Positions 9,456 to 17,948 of a DNA stretch of 64,000 nt are shown here, one piece after another. Below the pieces are notes generated by a model. The model was not told the DNA's origin, ran no database searches, and saw nothing but the letters and a program-made list of their open reading frames with translations. The position numbers and the translations under genes were made by a program. The stretch's first letter is position 1. Every line of letters starts with the position of its first letter. The stretch is taken from the NCBI GenBank assembly GCA_039811225.1, contig JBDHYG010000001.1, positions 124,001-188,000 on the forward strand. Reading direction: 5' to 3'. The stretch is from JAFDXJ01 sp039811225. Lineage in GTDB: Bacteria > Bacteroidota > Bacteroidia > Chitinophagales > Chitinophagaceae.

Positions 9456-9920
9456 ATGAAACTATCAAACATCAAAGAAATCTTACCAGCATTGGATAAT
9501 GTTGAATTTCAATTAGAGAACGGAACATTTGTACCCGAACACTTTCACGTTACAGAGATAGGTGTTATTACAAAACATTTTATTGATTGTGGCGGAACAA
9601 TTAGAAACGAAAAAGTTGTCAATTTCCAATTATGGAATGCCAACGATTTTGAACACCGATTAAAGCCGACAAAACTATTGAACATTATTAAGCTATCCGA
9701 AGAAAAGTTGGATATTGAAGATGCCGAAATAGAAGTAGAATACCAAAGCGAAACGGTTGGTAAATACGATTTGAATTTTAACGGAAAGCATTTTGTACTG
9801 AAAAACAAGCAAACCGCTTGCCTGGCAAGTGATGCTTGCGGTATTCCTGCCGAAAAGCAAAAGGTAAAATTATCAGAGCTGAATAATGCTTGCTGTACAC
9901 CAAATTCGGGATGTTGCTAA
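9456..9920 (+). CDS. DUF6428 family protein of the ars operon
   Basis: This 154-residue protein has the conserved core FHVTEIGVITKHFIDCGGTIR and NFQLWNANDFEHRLKPTKLL seen in DUF6428 proteins, which travel with arsenic genes in Bacteroidota. The C-terminus is cysteine-rich (TACLASDACG, then NACCTPNSGCC), suggesting thiol binding of As(III). It sits between arsR and the phosphatase-fold reductase. A metallochaperone or arsenite-sequestering role is an inference; no enzyme motif is visible. The 59-bp gap before it contains ATCGTAATA (9418-9426), a half-copy of the arsR operator. Confidence 0.75.
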   Translation: MKLSNIKEILPALDNVEFQLENGTFVPEHFHVTEIGVITKHFIDCGGTIRNEKVVNFQLWNANDFEHRLKPTKLLNIIKLSEEKLDIEDAEIEVEYQSETVGKYDLNFNGKHFVLKNKQTACLASDACGIPAEKQKVKLSELNNACCTPNSGCC

Positions 9921-9935
9921 TTACTAAAACAAAAT

Positions 9936-10550
9936 ATGATGTATCAGAAACTAATCGAAATCATTAACAACAAAATTGGCGTTCACAGTATCAGCGAAGA
10001 ACGTAAAACGATATTACAGCCGTTAGTAGATTTTGTACAGCAAAAAGTAAACGACAGGCACGATATTAACATCAATTTCATTTGTACCCACAATTCCCGA
10101 AGAAGCCATTTATCACAGGTTTGGGCACAGGTAGCGTCCGCACATTTTAATATTCCAAACGTACATTGTTATTCGGGTGGTACAGAAGAAACGGCACTAT
10201 TCCCCAAAGTCGCAGAAACATTGACCGAACAGGGATTTAATATTTTCAAAATAGCAGATACCAATAACCCTGTATATGCCATAAAGTACAGCGATAATGC
10301 TTTGCCGATAATCGGATTTTCAAAAAAATACGATAACCCTTTCAATCCTGTGTCAGCATTCACAGCCATTATGACCTGTTCGCAGGCAGACGGTGGCTGT
10401 CCGTTTATAGCAGGTGCGGAAAAAAGAATACCTGTCACATTTGAAGACCCTAAAATATCGGACAATACACCGGAGCAATCAAAGGTATATGCAGAAAGAA
10501 GTTTGCAGATAGCAACGGAAATGTTCTATGTTTTTTCAAAAATCAGTTAA
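9936..10550 (+). CDS. Arsenate reductase-like low-molecular-weight protein tyrosine phosphatase family protein
   Basis: This 204-residue protein carries the phosphate-binding loop CTHNSRRS (Cys50, Arg56, Ser57), the CX5R(S) active site of low-molecular-weight phosphatases and ArsC-type arsenate reductases. A second cysteine pair lies in MTCSQADGGCPF near residues 147-155, suitable for a thiol relay. It has an N-terminal extension of about 45 residues compared with minimal ArsC. It lies between the DUF6428 gene and acr3, 6 bp upstream of acr3, so the expected job is reduction of As(V) to As(III) for export. The electron donor cannot be told from sequence. Confidence 0.85.
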   Translation: MMYQKLIEIINNKIGVHSISEERKTILQPLVDFVQQKVNDRHDININFICTHNSRRSHLSQVWAQVASAHFNIPNVHCYSGGTEETALFPKVAETLTEQGFNIFKIADTNNPVYAIKYSDNALPIIGFSKKYDNPFNPVSAFTAIMTCSQADGGCPFIAGAEKRIPVTFEDPKISDNTPEQSKVYAERSLQIATEMFYVFSKIS

Positions 10551-10556
10551 TAACCA

Positions 10557-11585
10557 ATGCAACCAAAACTAAAATTTCTTGACCGTTACCTTACCTTATG
10601 GATATTCCTTGCAATGGCAGTAGGTATAGGTTTGGGATATTTCTTTCCGGGAATATCAAAAATTACAAATGCTTTATCCGTAGGCACTACAAACGTTCCT
10701 TTGGCAATAGGTCTGATATTGATGATGTACCCACCATTGGCAAAAGTGGATTATTCATTATTGCCCCAAGCGTTTAAGGATAAAAAAGTAATCGGCATAT
10801 CCTTATTGCTCAATTGGGTTATCGGTACAGTGCTGATGTTCGGATTAGCCCTTTTGTTTTTACGCAATGAACCCGATTATATGACAGGCTTGATACTGAT
10901 AGGTTTGGCAAGATGTATCGCAATGGTAATCGTATGGAGCGATTTGGCTAAAGCAAACAGAGAATATACCGCTATGTTGGTTGCATTGAACAGTATCTTT
11001 CAGGTACTTTCTTATAGCTTCTTAGTTTGGCTATTCATCAACGTATTACCAAGCAAATTAGGATTAGCCAATTTCAATGTAAGCGTATCAATGAAAGACG
11101 TAGCCGAAAGCGTATTGATATATTTAGGTATTCCTTTCTTAGCAGGTTTTATAAGCCGTTACGCATTGATAAAATCAAAAGGCATAGAATGGTATAACCG
11201 GAAATTTGTACCCCGAATATCGCCCATTACATTATATGCTTTACTGTTTACGATAGTATTAATGTTCAGTTTAAAAGGAGATAAAATATTAGAGTTGCCA
11301 ATGGATGTAGTAAAAGTAGCCATACCGTTAATCATCTATTTTGTACTGATGTTTTTCGTCAGCTTCTTTATCAATAAATCCCTAAAAGTTCCTTACGACA
11401 AAAACGCCTCAATCGCATTTACAGCCACAGGAAACAACTTTGAATTGGCAATAGCAGTAGCAATAGCGGTTTTCGGTATTCATTCCCCACAGGCGTTTGT
11501 AGGCGTTATAGGACCGTTGGTAGAAGTTCCGGTTCTGATATTATTAGTAAGAGCAAGTTTATGGCTAAAGAAGAAATACTACTAA
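10557..11585 (+). CDS. acr3: ACR3-family arsenite efflux transporter
   Basis: This 342-residue integral membrane protein has about ten hydrophobic segments. The family signature GLARCIAMVIVWSDLA (with the conserved Cys of the fourth segment) lies near residues 118-133, and TGNNFELAIAVAIA marks the later signature. ACR3 proteins export As(III) in exchange for protons across the inner membrane. It is the last gene of the ars operon and is followed 45 bp later by a strong bidirectional terminator. Databases often name this family arsB although it is unrelated to the classical ArsB. Confidence 0.93.
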   Translation: MQPKLKFLDRYLTLWIFLAMAVGIGLGYFFPGISKITNALSVGTTNVPLAIGLILMMYPPLAKVDYSLLPQAFKDKKVIGISLLLNWVIGTVLMFGLALLFLRNEPDYMTGLILIGLARCIAMVIVWSDLAKANREYTAMLVALNSIFQVLSYSFLVWLFINVLPSKLGLANFNVSVSMKDVAESVLIYLGIPFLAGFISRYALIKSKGIEWYNRKFVPRISPITLYALLFTIVLMFSLKGDKILELPMDVVKVAIPLIIYFVLMFFVSFFINKSLKVPYDKNASIAFTATGNNFELAIAVAIAVFGIHSPQAFVGVIGPLVEVPVLILLVRASLWLKKKYY

Positions 11586-11630
11586 AGCTAATTTAAAAAC
11601 GATAAGGGTATTTTAAGTGTCAAAATAGCA

Positions 11631-11662
11631 AAGAAGCCCTCCGAAAATTCGGAGGGCTTCTT
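11631..11662. terminator. Bidirectional intrinsic terminator between acr3 and the ORF6N gene
   Basis: A perfect 15-bp stem, AAGAAGCCCTCCGAA with its reverse complement, closes a 2-nt loop and is GC-rich in the middle. It separates the convergent acr3 (ends 11585) and ORF6N gene (ends 11663). TTTT follows on the plus strand. Confidence 0.85.
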
Positions 11663-12544
11663 TTATGGCTTGTTCAATATTTGAAGCATCCTGCCGACTT
11701 CAATATCCATTCTCGAAAAGGCAAACCATTTTTTGCCCAGGTCTTTGAGCGATGCCCCAATGTGGTAGAGTTCTGTATAATCAATAATCAAAAAACGGTC
11801 GTGGGCATCGGAAAACAATTCAATGTCTATTGGAGGATATTGGCTATTGTAGCGTTGCAAATCTAACCGTAGCTGATTGCTGATACTTTTGGTAAGGATT
11901 GTAGCGGTTACATTAACCTTACGCTTACCCAACAAAGTAAGCACCGTATCATCCACATAATTATCAAGCAGGATAATAGAGCTTTTGGCACTTCGGATAA
12001 TATCGGAAACAAAGGCGTAGGCATCAAATACCTGTCCGTCGTAGAAAATGCCTTTTTCACTGTGGAGCTTGTCGCTTTCCAAAGCCTTAAAAATCTCTTC
12101 AAATTTTTGGTCGGCTTCCAGTTGCTTTAACTCGATATTATCCAAACGATGAAACAAAGAAGCGTTGCTAATGAGCATACGCCGCATTTCTACAAAGGCT
12201 TCCATTATTTCCACACTCATTCTAACGGCTATATCTGAACGGAGTATGGCAGATGCCATTGCAACGCCTTGTTCGGTAAAAACATAGGGCAAATAACGTC
12301 TGCCGCCGTAATTTAAACTTGAGGTTCCAAATTGGAACCTCAAGTTTTCAACTTCCTCTTCGGTCAGTTGAAAGCAGAATGATACAGGAAAACGCTCAAT
12401 ATTTCTTTTTACGGCTTTGTTCAGGTTCTTTGTTTCCACCTGATATAAGGCGGCGAGGTCGCTATCCAACATTACCTGTTTGCCCCGAATGGTATAAATC
12501 AGGTTCCTGATTTTTTTGGGTACGATTGACGGTTTATTTTCCAT
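11663..12544 (-). CDS. ORF6N domain protein with phospholipase D-like C-terminal region
   Basis: The N-terminal ~110 residues match the ORF6N DNA-binding domain of phage and mobile-element proteins: VMLDSDLAALYQVETKNLNK, FPVSFCFQLTEEE and YVFTEQGVAMASAIL. The C-terminal half (SSIILLDNYVDDTVL, then HDRFLIID) resembles a single phospholipase D-type repeat with Arg in place of Lys in HxK. I chose the start at 12544 (MENKPSIVPKK), which overlaps topB by 11 bp. An upstream start at 12577 would overlap by 44 bp and adds a non-typical leader. A regulatory or DNA-binding role is likely; catalytic activity of the second domain is doubtful. Confidence 0.82.
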   Translation of the reverse strand: MENKPSIVPKKIRNLIYTIRGKQVMLDSDLAALYQVETKNLNKAVKRNIERFPVSFCFQLTEEEVENLRFQFGTSSLNYGGRRYLPYVFTEQGVAMASAILRSDIAVRMSVEIMEAFVEMRRMLISNASLFHRLDNIELKQLEADQKFEEIFKALESDKLHSEKGIFYDGQVFDAYAFVSDIIRSAKSSIILLDNYVDDTVLTLLGKRKVNVTATILTKSISNQLRLDLQRYNSQYPPIDIELFSDAHDRFLIIDYTELYHIGASLKDLGKKWFAFSRMDIEVGRMLQILNKP

Positions 12545-14627
12545 TGCGTTTACTGCTTTTGTTTTTCTCAAACTCAAAGGAACTTTCAGCGTTTTCTTTC
12601 AGAATGATGTAAGCATCGAATTTCTTTCCGGCTTTGCTTGTCATCCCTTTGATTAAGGAAGTTTTGCCTTTATTGACAAGGCTTGTTATGTTTTCGATAC
12701 TGATTCGCACACCGCAGACGGTGCGGAACTGTACCCAGTTACAAGCCTCATCAGGGCATTTCACAATTTTATCACGAATGACGAGTTGCTGACTTTTACA
12801 TTTCGGGCAGGTCAGTTTCGGCTGATTGGTACTTGCAATAGAAGTTTGCAACAATTCATCGGTAATGGATTTGGCATAGGTTTCCATTTCCTTTTGGAAC
12901 GTTCCGGCATCTGCTTCGTTATTCTCGATTTTCTGCAATGCCAATTCCCATTCGGCGGTCATTGCCACATCCGCAATCTTGCGTTCTTTGACCAACTCAT
13001 AAACCTGCAATCCTTTTTCGGTAGGGATTAAAGAGCGTTTATCCCGTAGGATATAATTACGGGTAAGCAGGGTTTCAATAATGGCGGCTCTTGTTGCAGG
13101 AGTACCAATACCGATATTTTTGAGGGCTTTGCGCTCTTCTTCGTTCTCAATTTCTTTCCCTGCGGTTTCCATAGCCGACAAAAGCCCGGCTTCGGTGTAA
13201 AGCACTGGCGGTTTGATCTGCTTTTCCAAAACGGCAGCTTCCTTTATGGCAAGTTCGTCGCCTTTATGCAATTCAGGTAATTCCTGCTCTGGCTCTTCGC
13301 CATCGTCTGTAAAACTTCCTTTGATGGAACGCCAACCCGCTTCCTGAATTTTACAGCCTTTTGCCGTAAAGTCGTAATGCAATACCTGTAACGATACATC
13401 GGTTATTTCTTTGACACAGGCTTGCGATATGGCTTCGAGCAACCGAAGCGCAATCATATTGTAAATCTTGTTTTCGTCTGCATTGAGTACCGACGGTACT
13501 TTATCAGTAATCAACAAACCGTGATGGTCCGTTACACGGAGGTCATTCACGATACGTTTGTTGAACCGTCCCCATTTGATTTTGGTAAGGGCTTGCTTGC
13601 AATCTTCACGGTTCTGCAAAGCCCGCACAAGGTTTGGAATTTCTGACCACATATCTTCAGGGATGTATTTGCTTCCGGTACGTGGATATGTGATAAACTT
13701 CTTTTCGTACAGGCTTTGCGCAATATTGAGCGTTGCTTCAGCAGATAATTTCAGCCTTTTGTTGGCTTCCTTTTGTAAACCTGTCAGGTCGAAAAGCAAG
13801 GGCGGTTGTTCCGTAACGCTTTTGGTTTCTGCTGATGTAACGGTTGCCGTTGCGCCACGCTGAATGGCTTTAAGGGTATCATCAGCAAGCTGCTTTTCAT
13901 CCCATTTGGTAGCGGAAATACTTTTAAAATCAACCTGGGCTTTATTGTGCGCTAATTGTATCTGCCAGTATTTCTTTACCGTAAAATTCTTATTATCGAG
14001 GTAGCGTTTACATATCAAAGCCAGTGTGGGCGTTTGCACTCTTCCGAGCGAATAGATACCGTTGCCTGCGGCAATGCTCAATGCCTGCGTAGCATTGATG
14101 CCCACAAGCCAGTCGGCACGACTTCTGCCTTGTGCTGCCTGGTACAGTCCGGCAAATGCTGCCCCGTCTTTTAGGTTGTCAAAGCCCTGCTTTATTGCCT
14201 TTTCTGTAAGTGAACTTATCCAAAGGCGTTCAAAAGGTTTGCTGCATTTCAGGTATTCATAAATGTACCTGAAAATGAGTTCGCCCTCACGACCTGCATC
14301 GGTAGCAACGATGATGCTGTTGCTTAGCTTGAAAAGCTGCTCAATGACTTTCAGTTGCTTTAATGCGCCAGTATCGGCGGTGTACCCTTTGTCCTTTTTG
14401 ACCTTGCGAACGGTCAATAAAAAGGGGTTGGGCAATATTGGCAGGGATGCTTTGTCAAATCCCGAAATCCCGTAGTCTTCGGGCATTCCCAGTCCTATCA
14501 AATGACCAAATGCCCACGTAACAAAATAGCCGCTACCTGTCAGGTAGCCGTCCTTTTTATCGGATGCTCCCACAAGTCCGGCTATTTCCCTTGCTACGCT
14601 TGGTTTTTCTGCAATGATTGTTTTCAT
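12534..14627 (-). CDS. topB: DNA topoisomerase III (type IA), Exc-like
   Basis: This 697-residue type IA topoisomerase has a TOPRIM motif IIVATDAGREGELIF (106-119), the active-site tyrosine at 314 in FITYPRTGSKYIP, and a C-terminal zinc ribbon CPKC...CPDEAC. The enzyme relaxes and decatenates DNA by single-strand passage. It follows the DUF3945 gene by only 6 bp. In CTnDOT, the exc gene of the excision operon encodes a topoisomerase III in the equivalent position. The protein may therefore assist excision or transfer of the element; that role is inferred from the gene order. Confidence 0.93.
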   Translation of the reverse strand: MKTIIAEKPSVAREIAGLVGASDKKDGYLTGSGYFVTWAFGHLIGLGMPEDYGISGFDKASLPILPNPFLLTVRKVKKDKGYTADTGALKQLKVIEQLFKLSNSIIVATDAGREGELIFRYIYEYLKCSKPFERLWISSLTEKAIKQGFDNLKDGAAFAGLYQAAQGRSRADWLVGINATQALSIAAGNGIYSLGRVQTPTLALICKRYLDNKNFTVKKYWQIQLAHNKAQVDFKSISATKWDEKQLADDTLKAIQRGATATVTSAETKSVTEQPPLLFDLTGLQKEANKRLKLSAEATLNIAQSLYEKKFITYPRTGSKYIPEDMWSEIPNLVRALQNREDCKQALTKIKWGRFNKRIVNDLRVTDHHGLLITDKVPSVLNADENKIYNMIALRLLEAISQACVKEITDVSLQVLHYDFTAKGCKIQEAGWRSIKGSFTDDGEEPEQELPELHKGDELAIKEAAVLEKQIKPPVLYTEAGLLSAMETAGKEIENEEERKALKNIGIGTPATRAAIIETLLTRNYILRDKRSLIPTEKGLQVYELVKERKIADVAMTAEWELALQKIENNEADAGTFQKEMETYAKSITDELLQTSIASTNQPKLTCPKCKSQQLVIRDKIVKCPDEACNWVQFRTVCGVRISIENITSLVNKGKTSLIKGMTSKAGKKFDAYIILKENAESSFEFEKNKSSKRNGK

Positions 14628-14633
14628 AATGTA

Positions 14634-16094
14634 CTACATTTTTCTGCCTTTGGATTTTGCAGGCTTGTTGTCCTGTTGTTCCTGCTGCTTTTCGTTTTTC
14701 GGTCTTTGCTGCCCGGACTTCAAAGGCTCTTGGACGTTCCTGGTCGCTTCGTTGGTTTTACCCTCCGAATTGACGGCAGTCTGCGTTTTATGGGTTTCGG
14801 CAGGTTCTACCCGTGCTTTGTACTGACCGGGAAACTCAAAATTGGTCTTTCCGGTATCTTTATCGAAAGTGATATAACCCTTATACGGTTGGTCTTTTTT
14901 ATCTTTCAGTTCAACGTATATGGTTTGTCCGGCTTTAAACTTGTTGTACTGCTCATCATCCAGTTCTTTGCCCCTGAAAGTTCTTGGAGCTTCCTGCGGT
15001 TGGCTTTGCTGATTGCTTTGTTGGGTATTCTGTTGGTTAGTTTGCGCTTGCTGATTGTTATTGCTTCTGTCGAACAGGAACTCAACATATCGTTTGTCCG
15101 CATTGAATTGTACCGTTGCTGAAAACTCCGTTCCCTTAGTCGAAATCATACCCTCTAAATAGAGTGGTTTGCCCTCCATCAGCGTTTGCTTTTGTTCGTC
15201 ATTCAGCTTTACGCCCTTAATTTCATCGGGAATTTTGATAAACTCCGTACGTAGCGCAATCACATCATTGGTCAGCCTGTCAATGCTGATAATGGACGGC
15301 ATCAGTTCGCCTGTTTTGGAATTTACTAAATTAACGACACGCCCCATATTGCCCGTTTCAAGCAGGTTTTTCTTGTCTTCATCCGTAAACTTGTGACCGA
15401 AAAACTCAAAGTGCAGGTTAGGTTCTTTTTTGATACCGTGTATTGCCACGATAACATTGCCGTCTTCGCCTTGCTGTAAAGACAGGCGGGCATCTGTGCG
15501 GAGGATAGAGCCACCGAGGTTAATACCTATCGGTAAAAGTTCATTGGTTTTATAACCTCGTAACAAAGGGTCGAGCAAGTTTCTTTTTTCAAGATACTCT
15601 TTGCTTAATCCGAGGTTTTTCATTGTGTCCCAATCAATCTGCTCCGGCTTGTAGCGGTATTCGCTTGCTTCCGTTGTTGTTTGTGCTGTTGCCATATTAT
15701 TTTGATTTTCTTGTTTTTTATCCGGTTGGGGTTCTGCTTTTACTTCGTGTTCTTTCAGCACTTTTTCGCCCTGTGGAGTGGGCTTATCTACGTGCTTTTG
15801 CAGTTCCTCTGCTTTTTCAGCAGCAACAGGGGCAGGCACTTTGAAGAAAGTAAAGTTTGTAGGGTTCTTTAACTGGCTGAAAAAATTGGAAAAGAAGTTG
15901 GAAAAGAAATCGCCGCTTTTGTCCACACGCATAAACTGATTTTGGTTCTTCTTGGTAGGGTCAACGGTTTCCATTTTCCCGTTTTCGCCTATACTCTTTA
16001 CCGCCTGGATTTTCATTTTCTCTTTATCCAGTACGAGTAAGATGTCCGAAAGCTGTTCGGGCATTTCCTGTTTATTTGTTGTTTCTTCGCTCAT
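14634..16094 (-). CDS. DUF4099/DUF3945 domain protein of conjugative elements (orf3-like)
   Basis: This 486-residue protein has an N-terminal DUF4099-like part (DILLVLDKEKMKIQAVKSI, then VDPTKKNQNQFMRVDKSGDF) and a central DUF3945 region (YLEKRNLLDPLLRGYKTNEL, SIISIDRLTNDVIALRTEF, IKGVKLNDEQKQTLMEGKPL). A glutamine/asparagine-rich linker and a short repeat of the DELDDEQYNKFKAGQTIYVEL type follow, and the tail is strongly basic. The function is unknown; the charged composition suggests nucleic-acid or topoisomerase binding. It sits between the two HTH genes and topB, the place of orf3 in the CTnDOT excision operon. Confidence 0.82.
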   Translation of the reverse strand: MSEETTNKQEMPEQLSDILLVLDKEKMKIQAVKSIGENGKMETVDPTKKNQNQFMRVDKSGDFFSNFFSNFFSQLKNPTNFTFFKVPAPVAAEKAEELQKHVDKPTPQGEKVLKEHEVKAEPQPDKKQENQNNMATAQTTTEASEYRYKPEQIDWDTMKNLGLSKEYLEKRNLLDPLLRGYKTNELLPIGINLGGSILRTDARLSLQQGEDGNVIVAIHGIKKEPNLHFEFFGHKFTDEDKKNLLETGNMGRVVNLVNSKTGELMPSIISIDRLTNDVIALRTEFIKIPDEIKGVKLNDEQKQTLMEGKPLYLEGMISTKGTEFSATVQFNADKRYVEFLFDRSNNNQQAQTNQQNTQQSNQQSQPQEAPRTFRGKELDDEQYNKFKAGQTIYVELKDKKDQPYKGYITFDKDTGKTNFEFPGQYKARVEPAETHKTQTAVNSEGKTNEATRNVQEPLKSGQQRPKNEKQQEQQDNKPAKSKGRKM

Positions 16095-16179
16095 AGTCTG
16101 AAAATTTTAAAATTTCACGGTCGAATGTAAAGGAAGCCTTCACTGATTTGCGTTATGTGGCATTCAAAGGCAGCGTTTG

Positions 16180-16488
16180 TCATTTATTGGCATCCAGTTT
16201 GGGCAAGGGAGGGTTAAAACTTTCCCTGATGAACTGATGCACATCAGACAGTTTGTAATACAGTTTTCCGCTAATGGTATAATAAGGGAGCTTGCCTATG
16301 GAGCGATACCGTTGCAGGGAACGGTTACTGATTTTCAGCATTTGCAATAAATCCTGATTGTCCAGTAATTCTTCGCCGTCTATGCTGTTGCGCTTCTTTT
16401 GTAAATCGTCTATGTGATTGCCAAGAATGTCCAGCCTATCCATTATGCGTTCCATCCACGCCACAAATTCCATTTTGTCGATATTCAT
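16180..16488 (-). CDS. Small HTH protein, excisionase (Xis2d)-like
   Basis: This 102-residue protein has an N-terminal amphipathic helix region and a MerR/excisionase-type winged HTH of the HTH_17 kind: NQDLLQMLKISNRSLQRYRSI followed by YYKLSDVHQFIRES. Such proteins bend DNA at element ends or regulate transfer genes. It follows the other HTH gene by 12 bp and precedes the DUF3945 gene, so an operon is likely. Position matches xis2d of CTnDOT; orthology is not proven. Confidence 0.82.
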   Translation of the reverse strand: MNIDKMEFVAWMERIMDRLDILGNHIDDLQKKRNSIDGEELLDNQDLLQMLKISNRSLQRYRSIGKLPYYTISGKLYYKLSDVHQFIRESFNPPLPKLDANK

Positions 16489-16500
16489 ACGGGTACGCTT

Positions 16501-16854
16501 TTAATTATTACCTGATTTCAGCTTTCTGCCTTTTTCGATATAGCTTTTGCCTTTCGCCATAAGCTGCTCTACATATTCATCGGTGGTCTGCACAGCGTTA
16601 GCGTTGAGCATTTCCTTGATAGCACCAATCGTATAGTAATACTGCCCGTACATTTTTGAAAAGGCTATCTGCCCATTGGTGCGCATACGCCACAATGTTT
16701 TTTCGCTGATGTGGAGATACTGGCAGACTTCGTGATTGTTGAGCCACAAACTATCGTAGCTTGTATCTTCCAGTTTGAGGATATATTCGCTTATGGCTTT
16801 CAACCGCTCATTGAGGTGCTTCCACACTTCTTCGTCAACTGTTATAATATTCAT
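16501..16854 (-). CDS. Small HTH protein, excisionase (Xis2c)-like
   Basis: This 117-residue protein has an HTH_17-type domain (NNHEVCQYLHISEKTLWRMR, then YYYTIGAIKEML) and a basic C-terminal tail. It is the first gene of the HTH-HTH-DUF3945-topB unit, downstream on the same strand of rteC. The 248-bp gap upstream holds the rteC terminator and repeated TTGCCAA-type sites. In CTnDOT, RteC activates the promoter of xis2c in this position, so similar control is likely here by inference. Confidence 0.82.
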   Translation of the reverse strand: MNIITVDEEVWKHLNERLKAISEYILKLEDTSYDSLWLNNHEVCQYLHISEKTLWRMRTNGQIAFSKMYGQYYYTIGAIKEMLNANAVQTTDEYVEQLMAKGKSYIEKGRKLKSGNN

Positions 16855-16910
16855 TGCACTGCTGTTTAATGTTCACAGGGCAAAATTCAGAAGTGTGGCA
16901 GTGTTTGTCT

Positions 16911-17041
16911 GCCAATGCTTACCCATTGGTTTGGCACTTTTTTGATTTTTTTTTGCAATGAGGAAAATCCTTGTTTAATAAGGGTTTTAGCGTGTTTCAG
17001 TTATTTTGTTGTAGCTTTTTGCCAACTTTTGCCAATTGGCA
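16911..17041. promoter_or_regulatory. Cluster of TTGCCAA/TTGGCA motifs upstream of the HTH-topB operon
   Basis: Related motifs appear at 16910-16917 (TGCCAATG), 16924-16936 (CATTGGTTTGGCA), 17019-17025 (TTGCCAA), 17029-17035 (TTGCCAA) and 17036-17041 (TTGGCA). They form two inverted pairs. The cluster lies between the rteC terminator and the first HTH gene, where an activator such as RteC or an autoregulator would bind. The core promoter itself was not resolved. Confidence 0.5.
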
Positions 17042-17050
17042 GATATGGAC

Positions 17051-17081
17051 AAAAAAAGCAGTACACAAAATGTACTGCTTT
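17051..17081 (-). terminator. Intrinsic terminator of rteC
   Basis: The stem AAAGCAGTACA with TGTACTGCTTT (11 bp, 5-nt loop) is followed on the minus strand by seven T residues. It begins 22 bp after the rteC stop, so rteC and the HTH-topB unit are probably transcribed separately. Confidence 0.8.
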
Positions 17082-17102
17082 GAAACACTTTTGCTGTTAC
17101 GG

Positions 17103-17948
17103 CTAAAGGTCTTTATCCATATACTCTTCGAGGGAAATTTTGAGTTGGTCTAAAAACGCCGTCCGGGAGCCTGCCCTTGTTTTCATTCGGTGGAAAGAAT
17201 GGTGTATATCGTTCAAGGGCGTTCGGAATAAGATTTGAAAAATCAGAGCTAATTTTCTGATGCCTATTTTACCGTATGCAATAGAATTGGAAGCATACAG
17301 GGCGTAAATCAATTCTATCAGTGCATTTTGTGAATTAGTCCACGAAATGTCTTTGCTTGCATCCCCGTTCATTAAAATGGTATCGGGATTTTTTTCAGGA
17401 TTGATTTTGGTAAGCAAAAAAGTATAGAGTAATTCATTGGCTATAATGTGGGCAACTTTGTTATCGTAGTAGGTTGAAAAGCTAAGGTCAATTTCAAATA
17501 CGGCACTCTTTAAACCATCGTGGTAATTGACTTTTCCGAGCCTGAAATAACTGTGGTCACGGTCTGTTCTGCCTGCACGGTAGTACCTGTAAAAATCTTC
17601 ATTGGATATGCTTTCCTTATATTCGGATTTCAGGATTTTCAGTTGGTTTTCAAAATAGCTTTGATGTATTCTCCCGGTACTTACAGGACAGGTGGTTTCA
17701 ATACGGAATACTTTATTGTAATAAATTAGTTTTCCTAAAATCTGCGGTTTAATGTTCTTGAAAAAATTGATTTCCTGCTGTTCATCCTTAAATCCGGTTT
17801 GTAAGACTTTCATCTTTATGGTAAATAGCATTTCCTTCAGGAATAAGGTCATTTGGTAAGCCTCATCAGCAGTTTGCATAATTTGAGAAGAAAGATTATC
17901 TTCCTGATGCTGAATTTGCGATAATATTTTACTCAACACGATTTCCAT
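17103..17948 (-). CDS. rteC: RteC-family excision regulator (intact copy)
   Basis: This 281-residue protein contains the RteC blocks INFFKNIKPQILGKLIYYN (near 84-102), DFYRYYRAGRTDRDHSYF (near 142-159), FSTYYDNKVAHIIANELLYT and NALIELIYALYAS. RteC of CTnDOT is a DNA-binding activator of the xis2c-xis2d-orf3-exc operon. Here the same set of genes lies immediately downstream, which supports the assignment. It is the last element gene before the chromosome. A second, frameshifted copy lies at 2139-2970 in the opposite orientation and is clearly diverged, so the two are not a recent duplication. Confidence 0.88.
   Translation of the reverse strand: MEIVLSKILSQIQHQEDNLSSQIMQTADEAYQMTLFLKEMLFTIKMKVLQTGFKDEQQEINFFKNIKPQILGKLIYYNKVFRIETTCPVSTGRIHQSYFENQLKILKSEYKESISNEDFYRYYRAGRTDRDHSYFRLGKVNYHDGLKSAVFEIDLSFSTYYDNKVAHIIANELLYTFLLTKINPEKNPDTILMNGDASKDISWTNSQNALIELIYALYASNSIAYGKIGIRKLALIFQILFRTPLNDIHHSFHRMKTRAGSRTAFLDQLKISLEEYMDKDL

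Noticed and set aside
15000..15065. Repetitive GTTGG/TTGCTG-like stretch
   Set aside because: It encodes the Gln/Asn-rich linker of the DUF3945 protein; not a CRISPR array or regulatory repeat.
14502..15122. 206-codon hydrophobic-looking plus-strand frame
   Set aside because: Antisense to topB and the DUF3945 gene; the hydrophobicity comes from Lys/Gln/Glu-rich codons read backwards.
16095..16179. Possible small gene or RNA between the HTH gene and DUF3945 gene
   Set aside because: Only 85 bp with no frame, hairpin or promoter-like sequence that stands out.
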